Assembly (NCBI RefSeq): GCF_014207445.1 | Contig: NZ_JACHEM010000008.1 | Coordinates: 124,001-188,000 of the forward strand | DNA: 64,000 bases | Source of the DNA: Streptomyces candidus | Lineage (GTDB): Bacteria; Actinomycetota; Actinomycetes; Streptomycetales; Streptomycetaceae | Direction of reading: 5' to 3' | Shown: in pieces, positions 1-9,199 of the stretch | Position numbering within the stretch: the stretch's first letter is position 1 | How the letters are laid out: the number at the start of each line of letters is the position of its first letter | Notes under the pieces: model-generated | What the model was told of the DNA's origin: nothing | Database searches by the model: none | The model's input: only the letters and a program-made list of their open reading frames with translations | Made by a program: the position numbers and the translations under genes

Positions 1-879
<879 letters not shown>

Positions 880-974
880 CTGATCCTCCATGGGGGCAAG
901 GCGCCGCCAAGGACATGGAAAAGAGGGGGACGGCGGCGTCTCCGGGGGTTCACACGGCCGTACGATCGGGCCCG

Positions 975-1007
975 CGTGGTCTACACCACTCAGTGGTGTA
1001 GACCAGT
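975..1007. promoter_or_regulatory. tandem DasR-responsive elements upstream of nagE2
   Basis: Two adjacent imperfect palindromes, CGTGGTCTACACCACT (975-990) and AGTGGTGTAGACCAGT (992-1007), resemble the dre consensus ACTGGTCTAGACCAGT; the second differs at two positions. They lie about 100 bp upstream of the nagE2 start. In Streptomyces DasR represses nag and chitin genes until glucosamine-6-phosphate accumulates. Binding is inferred. Confidence 0.85.
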
Positions 1008-1080
1008 TGTAACACGGTGAGGGCGGGATAAGGAACCCGCGAAAACGGTGGTGCGGGACATAGCGCCCCACAACGGACAA

Positions 1081-1111
1081 AGGCCCCCGGACCGCATGGG
1101 TCCGAGGGCCT
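1081..1111 (-). terminator. stem-loop downstream of nagE1
   Basis: The inverted repeat AGGCCC...GGACC / GGGTCC...GGGCCT with a short loop lies about 60 bp past the nagE1 stop. It lacks a U-run, as is usual for Streptomyces terminators. Confidence 0.6.
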
Positions 1112-1170
1112 GCGGGGGAGGGGTGGAGGCCCCTAACCCGTTGCCGTATACAGCTGGTTGCGGCGGGCGG

Positions 1171-2466
1171 CTACTTCACGTTCTCCCGCTCGATCTCCTC
1201 CTCCAGCTCCTCCGGCTCACGCCCCGGAGTCGGCAGGTTGAAGCGGGTGATCGCGAACCGGAACAGCACGTAGTACACCAGCGCGAAGCACAGCCCGATC
1301 GGAATGATCAACCAGGGCTTCGTCGCCAGCCCCCAGTTGATGACGTAGTCGATCAGACCGGCCGAGAAGCTGAAGCCGTCCTTGACACCCAGCCCCCACG
1401 TCACCGCCATCGAGACACCCGTCAGCACCGCGTGGATCACGTACAGCACCGGCGCGATGAACAGGAACGAGTACTCCAGCGGCTCCGTGATGCCGGTGAC
1501 GAACGACGTCAGACCCACCGACAGCATCAGACCGCCCACCGCCTTCCGCCGGTGCGGCTTCGCACAGTGCGTGATCGCGAGCGCCGCGGCCGGCAGCGCG
1601 AACATCATGATCGGGAAGAAGCCGGTGGTGAACTGCCCCGCCGTCGGGTCGCCCGCCAGGAAACGGTTGATGTCACCGTGCACCACCGTGCCGTCGGGCC
1701 TGGTGAAGCTGCCGAACTGGAACCAGATCGGCACGTTCAGGAACTGGTGCAGGCCGATCACCAGCAGACCGCGGTTGGCGATACCGAAGATCCCCGCCCC
1801 CAGAGCGCCCAGGCCGATCAGCCAGTCACTGAAGCTCTCCAGTGCGTTGCCGACCGGCGGCCACACCCACAGGCACAGGGCCGCGAACGCGATCGCCACG
1901 AACGACATGATGATCGGCACCAGCCGGCGGCCGTTGAAGAAACCGAGCCAGTCCACCAGCTTCGTGCGGTGGTACTTCTGCCAGAAGTACGCGGCCAGCA
2001 ACCCCATCACGATGCCGCCGAACACGCCCGGATTCTGGTACGCGAAGGCCGAGACCGTACCGTCCGCCGCCCGGCAGCCGGTCAGCACCGGCGTCCCACC
2101 GCCCTCGCAGTCCTTGGGGAACTGGCGCAGCACGTTGAAGTACACGAGGAAACCCGCCACCGCCGCCAGCGCCGTCGAGCCGTCCGCCTTCTTGGCCATG
2201 CCGATCGCGACACCCACGCAGAACAGCAGCGGCAACCCGATGTTCGGATCGAGCAGCGCACCGCCCGCCCCCGACATCACCTTGGCGACGTTCTCCCACC
2301 CGAGCCCGTCCTTGCCGAAAACATCCGGCTGACCCAACCGGTTCAGGATGCCCGCGGCAGGCAGCACCGCGATCGGCAGCTGCAGACTCCGCCCCATCTT
2401 CTGGAGCCCCTGGAACAGGCCGTTCCACCACTTCGGCGACGGCTTCGCCGAACTCTGCACACTCAT
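1171..2466 (-). CDS. nagE1: PTS GlcNAc-type EIIC permease NagE1
   Basis: Second IIC permease, 431 aa, full length for the family. It shares blocks with NagE2: MGRSLQLPIAVLPAAGILNR near the N-terminus, KKADGSTALAAVAGFLVYF, and GQFTTGFFPIMMFALPAAAL in the middle. About 8-10 hydrophobic segments are followed by a charged Glu-rich tail (EPEELEEEIERE). The ATG at 2466 (MSVQSSAKPSP) follows GGGAGGACGTCC; an upstream extension in frame has no ribosome-binding site and runs through the operator. One DasR box lies between this gene and divergent nagF, so both probably respond to DasR. In S. coelicolor NagE1 is not the main transporter, so its substrate is less certain than that of NagE2. Confidence 0.92.
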   Translation of the reverse strand: MSVQSSAKPSPKWWNGLFQGLQKMGRSLQLPIAVLPAAGILNRLGQPDVFGKDGLGWENVAKVMSGAGGALLDPNIGLPLLFCVGVAIGMAKKADGSTALAAVAGFLVYFNVLRQFPKDCEGGGTPVLTGCRAADGTVSAFAYQNPGVFGGIVMGLLAAYFWQKYHRTKLVDWLGFFNGRRLVPIIMSFVAIAFAALCLWVWPPVGNALESFSDWLIGLGALGAGIFGIANRGLLVIGLHQFLNVPIWFQFGSFTRPDGTVVHGDINRFLAGDPTAGQFTTGFFPIMMFALPAAALAITHCAKPHRRKAVGGLMLSVGLTSFVTGITEPLEYSFLFIAPVLYVIHAVLTGVSMAVTWGLGVKDGFSFSAGLIDYVINWGLATKPWLIIPIGLCFALVYYVLFRFAITRFNLPTPGREPEELEEEIERENVK

Positions 2467-2508
2467 GGACGTCCTCCCGGAACAAGCCGACCGGCACGGG
2501 TGTTGCAC

Positions 2509-2524
2509 ACTGGTGTAGACCAGT
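2509..2524. promoter_or_regulatory. DasR-responsive element between nagE1 and nagF
   Basis: ACTGGTGTAGACCAGT differs from the dre consensus ACTGGTCTAGACCAGT at one position. It sits in the divergent promoter region 43 bp upstream of the nagE1 start and 175 bp upstream of nagF. Confidence 0.88.
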
Positions 2525-2699
2525 TGCGATACGGTCCCGGAGCACGAACGACCACGCACTACCGGTGATCGTCATCTTTCGTCACACCCACCCCACGCGC
2601 CCGAGAAGATGGGCCAACCGTGGGTTAACGTGACGAAGCGGCCAACGCTGGGCCGACGCGGCGTGACGCAGCGACCTTTGAACATTCAGGGAGAAACAC

Positions 2700-2933
2700 A
2701 TGGCCACCAAGGCTGAGAAGATCGTCGCCGGGCTCGGCGGGCTCGACAACATCGAAGAGGTCGAAGGCTGCATCACGCGCCTGCGCACCGAGGTCGTCAA
2801 CCCCGACCTCGTCGACGAAGCCGCCCTCAAGGCCGCCGGCGCCCACGGCGTCGTCAAGATGGGCACCGCCATCCAGGTCGTCATCGGCACCGACGCCGAC
2901 CCCATCGCCGGCGAAATCGAAGACATGATGTAG
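2700..2933 (+). CDS. nagF: PTS GlcNAc EIIB component NagF
   Basis: A 77-aa cytosolic EIIB domain that carries the phosphoryl group from IIA to the incoming sugar on the IIC permease. The phosphorylatable cysteine is Cys24 in the motif EGCITRLR, and the protein continues into the normal EIIB fold (GVVKMGTAIQVVIG). It is encoded as a free domain, as in other streptomycetes, and is divergent from nagE1/nagE2, which need it. A GGGAG ribosome-binding site lies 8-12 nt before the ATG. An 11-bp perfect stem follows the stop. Confidence 0.93.
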   Translation: MATKAEKIVAGLGGLDNIEEVEGCITRLRTEVVNPDLVDEAALKAAGAHGVVKMGTAIQVVIGTDADPIAGEIEDMM

Positions 2934-2957
2934 CCACGCGCCCCACCCGAAGGCCCC

Positions 2958-3001
2958 GAGGGCCCTGTACCCGCCACACCCGTGGCCGGAACAGGGCCCT
3001 C
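2958..3001 (+). terminator. terminator after nagF
   Basis: An 11-bp perfect stem (GAGGGCCCTGT / ACAGGGCCCTC) with a 22-nt loop lies 24 bp past the nagF stop. Confidence 0.75.
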
Positions 3002-3049
3002 ACCCCTTCCCCGGCCGACCGCCCACCCCCCACCCACTACGCTCGACCC

Positions 3050-3796
<747 letters not shown>

Positions 3797-3867
3797 CGGG
3801 CACGGGCGTACGGAACACCACCCGTACGCCCGGCCACCGTCGCCGCTCCCCGGGGAGGACCCGCACC

Positions 3868-4254
3868 ATGCCGTCGTACGCACGCCGCACCGCCCTCGCC
3901 CTCGCGGTCACCGCACTCACCGCCACCGCCCTCGCCGGCTGCGGAGCCCTCGACAAGGCCATGGACTGCGGCCGCACCGCCACCACCATCGCCGCGAGCG
4001 TCAACCGCCTCCAGACCGCGGCCTCCGACGCCGCGAACGACCCCCTCGCCTCCCAACAGGCCCTGAACGACATCGACCGCGAACTCAAGACCCTCGACGA
4101 CACAACGGACAACGCCGACCTCTCCAAGGCGGTCAAGGACCTCGGCGCCGGCGTCGACAACGTCCGCAAGGCCATCGACTCGGGCGACCCCAACCCCGAC
4201 CTCACGCCCGTCACCGACGCGGCCGGCGAGATCGGCAAGGTCTGCACCCCGTAG
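3868..4254 (+). CDS. small secreted lipoprotein
   Basis: A 128-aa protein with a lipoprotein signal peptide: positively charged start (SYARRT), hydrophobic stretch and lipobox LAGC, so Cys25 should be lipidated. The mature part is small, mostly helical by composition, with a possible Cys pair (the Cys in MDCGRT and one near the C-terminus, KVCTP). GGGGAGGA lies 8 nt before the ATG. It sits between rph and rdgB, a conserved Streptomyces arrangement. Function unknown; no enzymatic motif is visible. Confidence 0.85.
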   Translation: MPSYARRTALALAVTALTATALAGCGALDKAMDCGRTATTIAASVNRLQTAASDAANDPLASQQALNDIDRELKTLDDTTDNADLSKAVKDLGAGVDNVRKAIDSGDPNPDLTPVTDAAGEIGKVCTP

Positions 4255-4357
4255 GCCCGGCAAGTCCGGCGAGGTCCGCACTCCGCACTCCGGCGGGATC
4301 CCCGTAAGTCCGGCGAGGCCCGGACCCCGCAATACGGCGAGGCCCGCACCCCCGTAA
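4255..4357 (+). repeat. short imperfect direct repeats before rdgB
   Basis: The spacer between the lipoprotein gene and rdgB holds at least three imperfect copies of a unit like TCCGGCGAGGCCCGCACCCC (near 4265, 4310 and 4335), each with CGGCGAGG or a close variant. No coding potential was recognised. Confidence 0.6.
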
Positions 4358-4367
4358 TTTGGACGGC

Positions 4368-4970
4368 ATGACCCGCCTCATCCTCGCCACCCGCAACGCC
4401 GGCAAGATCACCGAACTCCGCACGATCCTGGCCGACGCCGACCTCCCCTACGAACTGGTCGGCACCGACGCCTACCCGGAAATCCCCGACGTCAAGGAAA
4501 CCGGCGTCACCTTCGCCGAAAACGCCCTCCTCAAGGCCCACGCCATGGCACGCGCCACGGGCCTGCCCGCCATCGCCGACGACTCCGGCCTCGCCGTCGA
4601 CGTCCTGCACGGCGCCCCCGGCATCTTCTCCGCCCGCTGGTCCGGCACCCACGGCGACGACCAGGCCAACCTGGACCTGCTCCTCGCCCAACTCGCCGAC
4701 ATCGGCCCCGAACACCGCGCCGCCCACTTCGCCTGCGCCGCAGCGCTCGCCCTCCCGGACGGCACGGAACGCGTGGTCGAGGGCACCATGCCTGGCACCC
4801 TCCGCTACGCCCCGGCCGGCACCAACGGCTTCGGCTACGACCCGATCCTCCAGCCGGAGGGGCACGAGGTGACGTGCGCGGAACTGTCCCCGGCCGAGAA
4901 GAACGCGATCTCGCACCGGGGGAAGGCGTTCAGGGGGCTGGTGCCGGTGCTGCGGGAGCTGTTGGGCTGA
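4368..4970 (+). CDS. rdgB: RdgB/HAM1 dITP/XTP pyrophosphatase
   Basis: Hydrolyses non-canonical purine nucleoside triphosphates (dITP, XTP) to monophosphates, keeping them out of DNA and RNA. It is 200 aa. The N-terminal LILATRNAGKITEL motif, DDSGLAVDVLHGAPGIFSAR, the substrate loop TNGFGYDPI and C-terminal SHRGKAF are all present. ATG 4368 is preferred to a TTG nine bases upstream because the family starts right before LILATRN. There is no clear Shine-Dalgarno sequence, and TAATTT ends 7 nt before the ATG, suggesting a leaderless transcript. It ends in a strong bidirectional terminator. Confidence 0.96.
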   Translation: MTRLILATRNAGKITELRTILADADLPYELVGTDAYPEIPDVKETGVTFAENALLKAHAMARATGLPAIADDSGLAVDVLHGAPGIFSARWSGTHGDDQANLDLLLAQLADIGPEHRAAHFACAAALALPDGTERVVEGTMPGTLRYAPAGTNGFGYDPILQPEGHEVTCAELSPAEKNAISHRGKAFRGLVPVLRELLG

Positions 4971-4990
4971 GAGGTGCGTCCATGAACGTC

Positions 4991-5022
4991 GAAGGGCCGC
5001 CCCGACCCCGGGGCGGCCCTTC
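4991..5022. terminator. terminator between rdgB and tRNA-Leu
   Basis: A 13-bp perfect inverted repeat, GAAGGGCCGCCCC / GGGGCGGCCCTTC, with a 6-nt loop. It can end rdgB from the left and the tRNA transcript from the right. Confidence 0.85.
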
Positions 5023-5028
5023 TCTGGG

Positions 5029-5115
5029 TGCGGCCTGTGGGACTCGAACCCACCTAGTCCATAACGGACAAATCGGACCTAAACCGATCGCGTCAACCAA
5101 CTGCGCCAAGGCCGC
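5029..5115 (-). tRNA. tRNA-Leu (anticodon UAG)
   Basis: An 87-nt class II tRNA. The acceptor strands GCGGCCT and AGGCCGC pair, the anticodon stem is ATCGG/CCGAT with loop TTTAGGT (anticodon TAG), the long variable arm is GTCC...GGAC, and the T arm carries GGTTCGAGTCC. No CCA is encoded. It is not bldA, whose anticodon is UAA. Confidence 0.95.
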
Positions 5116-5150
5116 CCAGCCGTCAGCCATGTTACTCGGCTGACGGCTGG
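5116..5150. terminator. stem-loop between HNH pseudogene and tRNA-Leu
   Basis: A near-perfect 13-14 bp inverted repeat, CCAGCCGTCAGCC / GGCTGACGGCTGG, with a 9-nt loop just downstream of the broken HNH gene. Confidence 0.65.
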
Positions 5151-5166
5151 GCGGGCAGTGCGACGA

Positions 5167-5591
5167 CTACGAAGCGGCTCGACTCCCTCCGCCTCTACGG
5201 CACCAGGTCTCCGTCAGGGCGTGGCAATTCGGACACGGGTGGCGCAAGTTCTCGGCGCGGTTGGCGAGCCAGTTGCCGTCGATGTGGTCGATCTGGAGGG
5301 TGATCGGTTTGCCGAGCCAGTGGCCCGAGTTGCCGCAGGATGCGCATGCATAGGGAACGTCGATTTCCGGTAAGGCGCGGTGCAGCCGGGAGCGGTTCGT
5401 GCGCCCGGAGCCTCCGGGCATCACCACCAGTATTTTGCGCGACACGGGCTGAGGCTTGTACACCGTCTCCTTGGTCCAGGGCCGTCGCGCGAAGTGGGTT
5501 GTGTCCAGGTCCAGTTGGCGTATCTTGCACCCCAGCTTTTCGCCTCCCGCGCCGCACGCTCCAGCAGCTCGGGCGTGTACCGGACCGCCAT
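5167..5591 (-). pseudogene. HNH endonuclease, internal deletion and frameshift
   Basis: Remnant of an HNH endonuclease gene of a type common in streptomycetes. The N-terminal piece (MAVRYTPELLERAAREAKSW, from ATG 5591) is in one frame. The rest (QLDLDTTHFARRPWTKETV, then VYKPQPVSRK, CASCGNSGHWLG, LQIDHIDGNWLANRAENL and HPCPNCHALTE) is in another. The HNH core with its zinc-type CxxC pairs is intact, but the segment joining the two pieces is too short and changes frame near 5545. This suggests a deletion of perhaps 25-30 codons. No single reading frame covers the gene. A shorter ORF from a GTG at 5463 could still make the HNH half, but no ribosome-binding site supports it. Confidence 0.75.
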
Positions 5592-5673
5592 GTTCGTTCT
5601 CCCCTTCCCGGCCGCCCGTTCGCAGCCTCGTACGGAGAAAGGAACCGGTTGTCGGACAGTCACGTCCGAAATA

Positions 5674-5714
5674 CGGAATGCCGTGCCCTACTTGGAGTGG
5701 GGCACGGCATTCCG
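5674..5714 (-). terminator. terminator after MFS transporter gene
   Basis: A 15-bp perfect inverted repeat, CGGAATGCCGTGCCC / GGGCACGGCATTCCG, with an 11-nt loop lies 24 bp past the transporter stop. Confidence 0.8.
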
Positions 5715-5737
5715 GATACGGCGCGAAGCAGCCGGGA

Positions 5738-7234
5738 TCAGAACTTCGGTTCGCGGGCCTGGGCCCCGACCAGTTCGGCGGCCTCTTCCTTCGTCTCGAC
5801 GGACGGGGGCGAGCCTTCCAGGGGCTGCTGGGCCGTCTCCTTCATGCACGCGACCGCGATGATGCCGACCAGGGCGGCGGCCATCGAGTAGTAGGCCGGC
5901 ATGAGGTTGTTGCCGGTCCAGGCGATCAGGCCGGTGACGACCAGCGGGGTCGTGCCGCCGAAGATCGACGCCGAGAGGTTGTAGCCGACGGACAGCGACC
6001 CGTACCGGACCGAGGTCGGGAAGAGGGCCGGGAGGGCCGCCGACATCGTGCCAAGCAGGCAGACCAGGGAGAGGCCGAGCATCAGCAGGCCCGCGATGAC
6101 CGCCGGGATGCTGCCCTGGCCCAGGAGGAGGAAGGCCGGGAGGGAGAGCACGAAGAAGCCGACCATGCCGGTCATCAGCAGGGGCTTGCGGCCGTAGCGG
6201 TCGCTCATGCGGCCCACCTGGCTGATGATCACCATCAGGAAGGCCATCACGGCCAGGAGGATCAGGAGGCCGTGGGTCTCCGAGTAGCCGAGTTCCTTGG
6301 AGAGGTACGTCGGCATGTAGGAGAGCAGCATGTAGTCGGTGATGTTGTACGCGCCGACCAGGCAGATGCAGAGGATGAGGGCCGGCCAGTAGTCGCGGAA
6401 GATGCGGCCGAGGTCGCCCTTGGTGGACTTCTCGACGGCGTCGGCGGCCTCCGAGGCGCGTGCGTTCTGCGACTCCATCTTCTGGAAGGCCGGGGTCTCG
6501 TCGAGCTTGAGGCGCAGGTAGAGGCCGATCAGGCCCATCGGGGCGGCGACGAGGAAGGGGATGCGCCAGCCCCACTCGCGCATGACATCGTTGCCGAGGA
6601 ACGCGGTGAGTGCGGTGACGAGACCGGCCGCGCCGACGTAACCGGCGAGGGTGCCGAATTCGAGGAAGCTGCCGAAGAACCCGCGCCGCTTGTCGGGGGC
6701 GTACTCGGCGATGAAGGTGGACGCGCCGCCGTACTCGCCTCCGGTGGAGAAGCCCTGGAGCATCCGGAAAAGGATCAGCAGGATCGGGGCCCATATGCCG
6801 ATGGAGTCCCACGACGGGATGAGGCCGATGGCGAGGGTGCCTATCGACATCAGGATCATCGTGAGGGCGAGGACCTTCTTGCGGCCGATCTTGTCGCCCA
6901 TGGGGCCGAAGAACATGCCGCCGAGGGGCCGTACGAGGAAGGCCACCGCGAAGGTCGCGAAGGAGGAGAGGAGCTGGGCGGTTTCGTTCCCGGACGGGAA
7001 GAAGACGTGGCCGAGGGTGACGGCGAGGTAGCTGTAGATGCCGAAGTCGAACCACTCCATGGCGTTGCCCAGGGAGGCGGCCTTCACGGCCCGCTTGACC
7101 GCGGCATCGTCGGTGACGGTGATGTCGGAGCGGCGCAGGGGCGGGTTCTTGCGGCGCTGGATGGTGCGGAAGAGGGTGCGATGACGCTTGACCGCCTCGG
7201 GATCGTCCAGTCTCTCGGGGCCGGTGGGCGCCAT
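5738..7234 (-). CDS. MFS metabolite:H+ symporter, ProP-like
   Basis: A 498-aa inner-membrane transporter of the MHS branch of the major facilitator superfamily, the branch containing ProP (proline/betaine) and KgtP. Markers are NAMEWFDFGIYSY in TM1, the TM2-3 loop GPMGDKIGRKKVL, GFSTGGEYGGASTFIAEYAP in TM5, and DRYGRKPLL between TM8 and TM9. Twelve hydrophobic segments fit. The ATG at 7234 (MAPTGPERLDD) follows AAAGGA at 8 nt; a GTG 24 nt upstream has no such site. Compatible-solute/proton symport is the best guess for substrate class, but the substrate cannot be read from sequence. It appears monocistronic. Confidence 0.88.
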   Translation of the reverse strand: MAPTGPERLDDPEAVKRHRTLFRTIQRRKNPPLRRSDITVTDDAAVKRAVKAASLGNAMEWFDFGIYSYLAVTLGHVFFPSGNETAQLLSSFATFAVAFLVRPLGGMFFGPMGDKIGRKKVLALTMILMSIGTLAIGLIPSWDSIGIWAPILLILFRMLQGFSTGGEYGGASTFIAEYAPDKRRGFFGSFLEFGTLAGYVGAAGLVTALTAFLGNDVMREWGWRIPFLVAAPMGLIGLYLRLKLDETPAFQKMESQNARASEAADAVEKSTKGDLGRIFRDYWPALILCICLVGAYNITDYMLLSYMPTYLSKELGYSETHGLLILLAVMAFLMVIISQVGRMSDRYGRKPLLMTGMVGFFVLSLPAFLLLGQGSIPAVIAGLLMLGLSLVCLLGTMSAALPALFPTSVRYGSLSVGYNLSASIFGGTTPLVVTGLIAWTGNNLMPAYYSMAAALVGIIAVACMKETAQQPLEGSPPSVETKEEAAELVGAQAREPKF

Positions 7235-7410
7235 GGTGCAGTTCCTTTCCTCGGACACGTATCCAAGGGTTACGTCTGCACCGTGGTGGCGGTTGCAAAC
7301 GGAAGTCCTGCGGATTCGGGACTTCCGTCACGTGGCCGGGGGCCGGACGGCCCTTTCTGGAGGGCCGGGCTCCGGTCCTGGCCGGACCGGGTTGATCCGC
7401 GGCGGATGAG

Positions 7411-7452
7411 CCCGCGCCCGGTCCGGGCCGTCCCGCGCCCGGTCCGGGCCGT
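7411..7452. repeat. perfect 21-bp tandem duplication
   Basis: Two exact, abutting 21-bp copies (7411-7431 and 7432-7452) in the spacer between bcp and the MFS gene. The unit begins CCCGCGCCCGG and ends GGGCCGT. Each copy contains a CCGG-centred inverted repeat, so the array could fold as transcription-ending stems after bcp. Confidence 0.8.
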
Positions 7453-7482
7453 CCAGCGTTCTGCGTCCGGGCCCGGCCGGTC

Positions 7483-7950
7483 TCAGATCTTCAGGTCCTT
7501 GATGATCTTCGCGACGTGCCCCGTCGCCTTGACGTTGTAGAAGGCGTGCTCGACCTTGCCGTCCTCGTCGACCACGACCGTGGAGCGGATGACGCCGGTG
7601 ACGGTCTTGCCGTACAGCTTCTTCTCGCCGAAGGCGCCGTACGCCTCCAGCACGCTCTTGTCGGGGTCGCCGACGAGGGTGACCTTCAGGGACTCCTTCT
7701 CGCGGAACTTGGCGAGCTTCTCGGGCTTGTCGGGGGAGATGCCGATGACGTCGTATCCGGCGGCGGCGAGGACGTCGAGGTTGTCGGTGAAGTCGCAGGC
7801 CTGCTTGGTGCAGCCGGGGGTGAGGGCGGCCGGGTAGAAGTAGACGATGACCTTGCGGCCCTTGTGGGAGGCGAGGGAGACGTCGTTGCCGTCGGCGTCG
7901 GGGAGGGTGAAGTCGGGGGCGGTGTCGCCGGGGGCGAGTCGCTCGCTCAT
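7483..7950 (-). CDS. bcp: thioredoxin-dependent peroxiredoxin Bcp (PrxQ)
   Basis: Cytoplasmic peroxidase of 155 aa that reduces H2O2 and organic hydroperoxides using thioredoxin. The peroxidatic cysteine is in YFYPAALTPGCTKQACDFTDN, with the second Cys five residues later, the classic PrxQ CxxxxC spacing. Note PAALTPGCT where PxxxTPGCT is the family motif. The ATG at 7950 (MSERLAPGD) is preceded by AAGGAGCCCC; the frame is open far upstream only through GC-rich shadow sequence. A DUF3618 gene is divergent from it. Confidence 0.94.
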   Translation of the reverse strand: MSERLAPGDTAPDFTLPDADGNDVSLASHKGRKVIVYFYPAALTPGCTKQACDFTDNLDVLAAAGYDVIGISPDKPEKLAKFREKESLKVTLVGDPDKSVLEAYGAFGEKKLYGKTVTGVIRSTVVVDEDGKVEHAFYNVKATGHVAKIIKDLKI

Positions 7951-8092
7951 GGGGCTCCTTCGTGCGTACGGTCCGCTGGTCGTGCGGCTGGGTGCGCATT
8001 GAGCGTAATGGGGGGTGCCGATGGGTGTGGGCGGGCAGGAGCTGACAGACTGCTCACGACGGATTACCGGACCGGACCACGGAGGCGGCGCA

Positions 8093-8413
8093 GTGTCGGA
8101 AGCCAGGACCCCTGCGCAGATCGAGGCGGACATCGTCCGCAGGCGCGACCAGCTCGCGGTGACACTGGACGAGATCGGTGTGCGGCTGCACCCGAGGACG
8201 ATCGTCGGCGATGCGAAGGCCAAGGCGAAGTCGGCCGTGGACGAGACCGCCGGGCGGGCGTTCGTGGCCGTCAACCGCAAGGTCACGGACGTACGGGCGC
8301 AGTTCGTGGACGCGGACGGGGCGCCGCGGATGGAGCGGCTGGTGCCGGTGGCCGTGGTGGCGGTGGCGGTCGTGGGGCTGCTGGTGTTCTCGACGCGTCG
8401 TCGCGGGCGCTGA
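8093..8413 (+). CDS. DUF3618 membrane-anchored protein
   Basis: A 106-aa protein of the DUF3618 family. The N-terminal half carries the family motif TPAQIEADIVRRRDQLAVTLDEIGVRLHP, followed by Ala/Lys-rich helix and one C-terminal transmembrane segment (VPVAVVAVAVVGLLVF) ending in RRRGR. It starts at GTG 8093 with GGAGG 7 nt upstream. Function is unknown; the layout suggests a small membrane-anchored helical protein facing the cytoplasm. The last codons lie in the first copy of a 16-bp repeat that recurs twice downstream. Confidence 0.85.
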   Translation: MSEARTPAQIEADIVRRRDQLAVTLDEIGVRLHPRTIVGDAKAKAKSAVDETAGRAFVAVNRKVTDVRAQFVDADGAPRMERLVPVAVVAVAVVGLLVFSTRRRGR

Positions 8414-8485
8414 GCGGCTGGTGTGCCGTCGACGCGTCGTCGCGGGTGTGCGAGCGGGCCGGCGTGCTCTCGACGCGTCGTCGCG
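8390..8485 (+). repeat. three copies of a 16-bp repeat
   Basis: TCGACGCGTCGTCGCG occurs at 8390-8405 (inside the end of the DUF3618 gene), 8429-8444 and 8470-8485. The first and third copies extend into a near-identical GxGCGCTGA. Spacing is about 40 bp. The remaining spacer up to 8607 has no gene. Confidence 0.85.
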
Positions 8486-8607
8486 AGCGCTGAAGTCCGG
8501 GCGCTGAAAGCCCGAACGGCTGCGGGCCGAGTGCTGAAGTGTGCCGGCGCTCTTGTCCGTGACCCCTCTCGTGGGCGGCGCGGGTCCGGGCGGGTAGGTT
8601 GCGTGGC

Positions 8608-8949
8608 GTGAGCGAAAAGACCCATTCCCACGACGACAAGCTGCCGATCCGAATGCTGCACGACCGTGTGCTGGTCAGGTCCGACACTCCGGAGGGCGAG
8701 CGCCGTTCCGGCGGCGGCATCCTGATTCCGGCGACGGCCGCCGTCGGCAAGCGTCTCGCCTGGGCCGAGGTGGTCGCGGTCGGGCAGAACGTGCGGTCCG
8801 TGGTGCCCGGTGACCGGGTGCTGTACGACCCGGAGGACCGGGCGGAGGTCGAGGTGCGGGGTACCGCGTACGTGCTGATGCGTGAGCGGGACCTGCACGC
8901 GGTGGCCTCGGAGCGGGTGTCGGAGGACGCGACGGGGCTGTATCTCTGA
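8608..8949 (+). CDS. GroES-like (Cpn10) protein
   Basis: A 113-aa protein with a Cpn10 fold: IRMLHDRVLVRSD at the start of the domain, GGGILIPATA in the mobile-loop region, AEVVAVGQNV and PGDRVLYDP matching GroES strands. It carries an N-terminal extension (SEKTHSHDDK) and a C-terminal extension beyond GroES length. It is not beside groEL, so it is probably an accessory co-chaperonin-like protein. The start is taken as GTG 8608. TAGGTT ends exactly 7 nt before it and no Shine-Dalgarno is present, consistent with leaderless expression. A TTG nine bases upstream is less likely. Confidence 0.8.
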   Translation: MSEKTHSHDDKLPIRMLHDRVLVRSDTPEGERRSGGGILIPATAAVGKRLAWAEVVAVGQNVRSVVPGDRVLYDPEDRAEVEVRGTAYVLMRERDLHAVASERVSEDATGLYL

Positions 8950-9033
8950 GCCTGCCTCGGTGTCTTCGAGGCCGCCCCATCGTGTACCCGCCTCGGTGCT
9001 CCCGCCTCCGTGAGTCTGCGTCGGTGAGTGTGT

Positions 9034-9067
9034 GAAGGGCCTGGTGACCGTTGTCACCGGGCCCTTC
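9034..9067 (+). terminator. terminator after GroES-like gene
   Basis: A 15-bp stem, GAAGGGCCTGGTGAC / GTCACCGGGCCCTTC (one mismatch), with a 4-nt loop, upstream of the guanidine riboswitch. Confidence 0.8.
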
Positions 9068-9096
9068 CGTGTGCGCTTTGCTACCGTGGAGGGCAC

Positions 9097-9158
9097 CCCG
9101 ACGAGACGCGCCGTACCGGGCTCCGGGTCCCTTGTGGGCCCTTTCGCAAAGACGACGC
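9097..9158 (+). ncRNA. guanidine-III riboswitch (ykkC-III)
   Basis: The sequence CCCG-ACGAGAC-GCGCCGTA-CCGGG, then a small hairpin (GGGTCCC / GGGCCC), then AAAGACGACGC matches the guanidine-III aptamer known from Thermobifida: ACGAGGU loop, GCGCCGUACC core and AAGACGGCGC 3' strand. P1 is CCCG/CGGG; the pseudoknot strand GCGCCGT pairs with ACGACGC with one mismatch. The downstream gene is a guanidinium exporter, the expected target. The ribosome-binding site (GGAGGT) lies about 30 nt downstream, so control of translation start is plausible. Confidence 0.8.
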
Positions 9159-9199
9159 ACCCCGTGAGATTCCGCGTTTCTCGTTTCGGAGGTGCCGTC

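Noticed and set aside
5029..5115. bldA (tRNA-Leu UAA)
   Set aside because: The anticodon loop TTTAGGT gives UAG, so it decodes CUA/CUN, not UUA.
5456..7540. 694-aa plus-strand frame across the MFS gene
   Set aside because: Composition is a shadow of the transporter and it runs over the HNH remnant and terminator.
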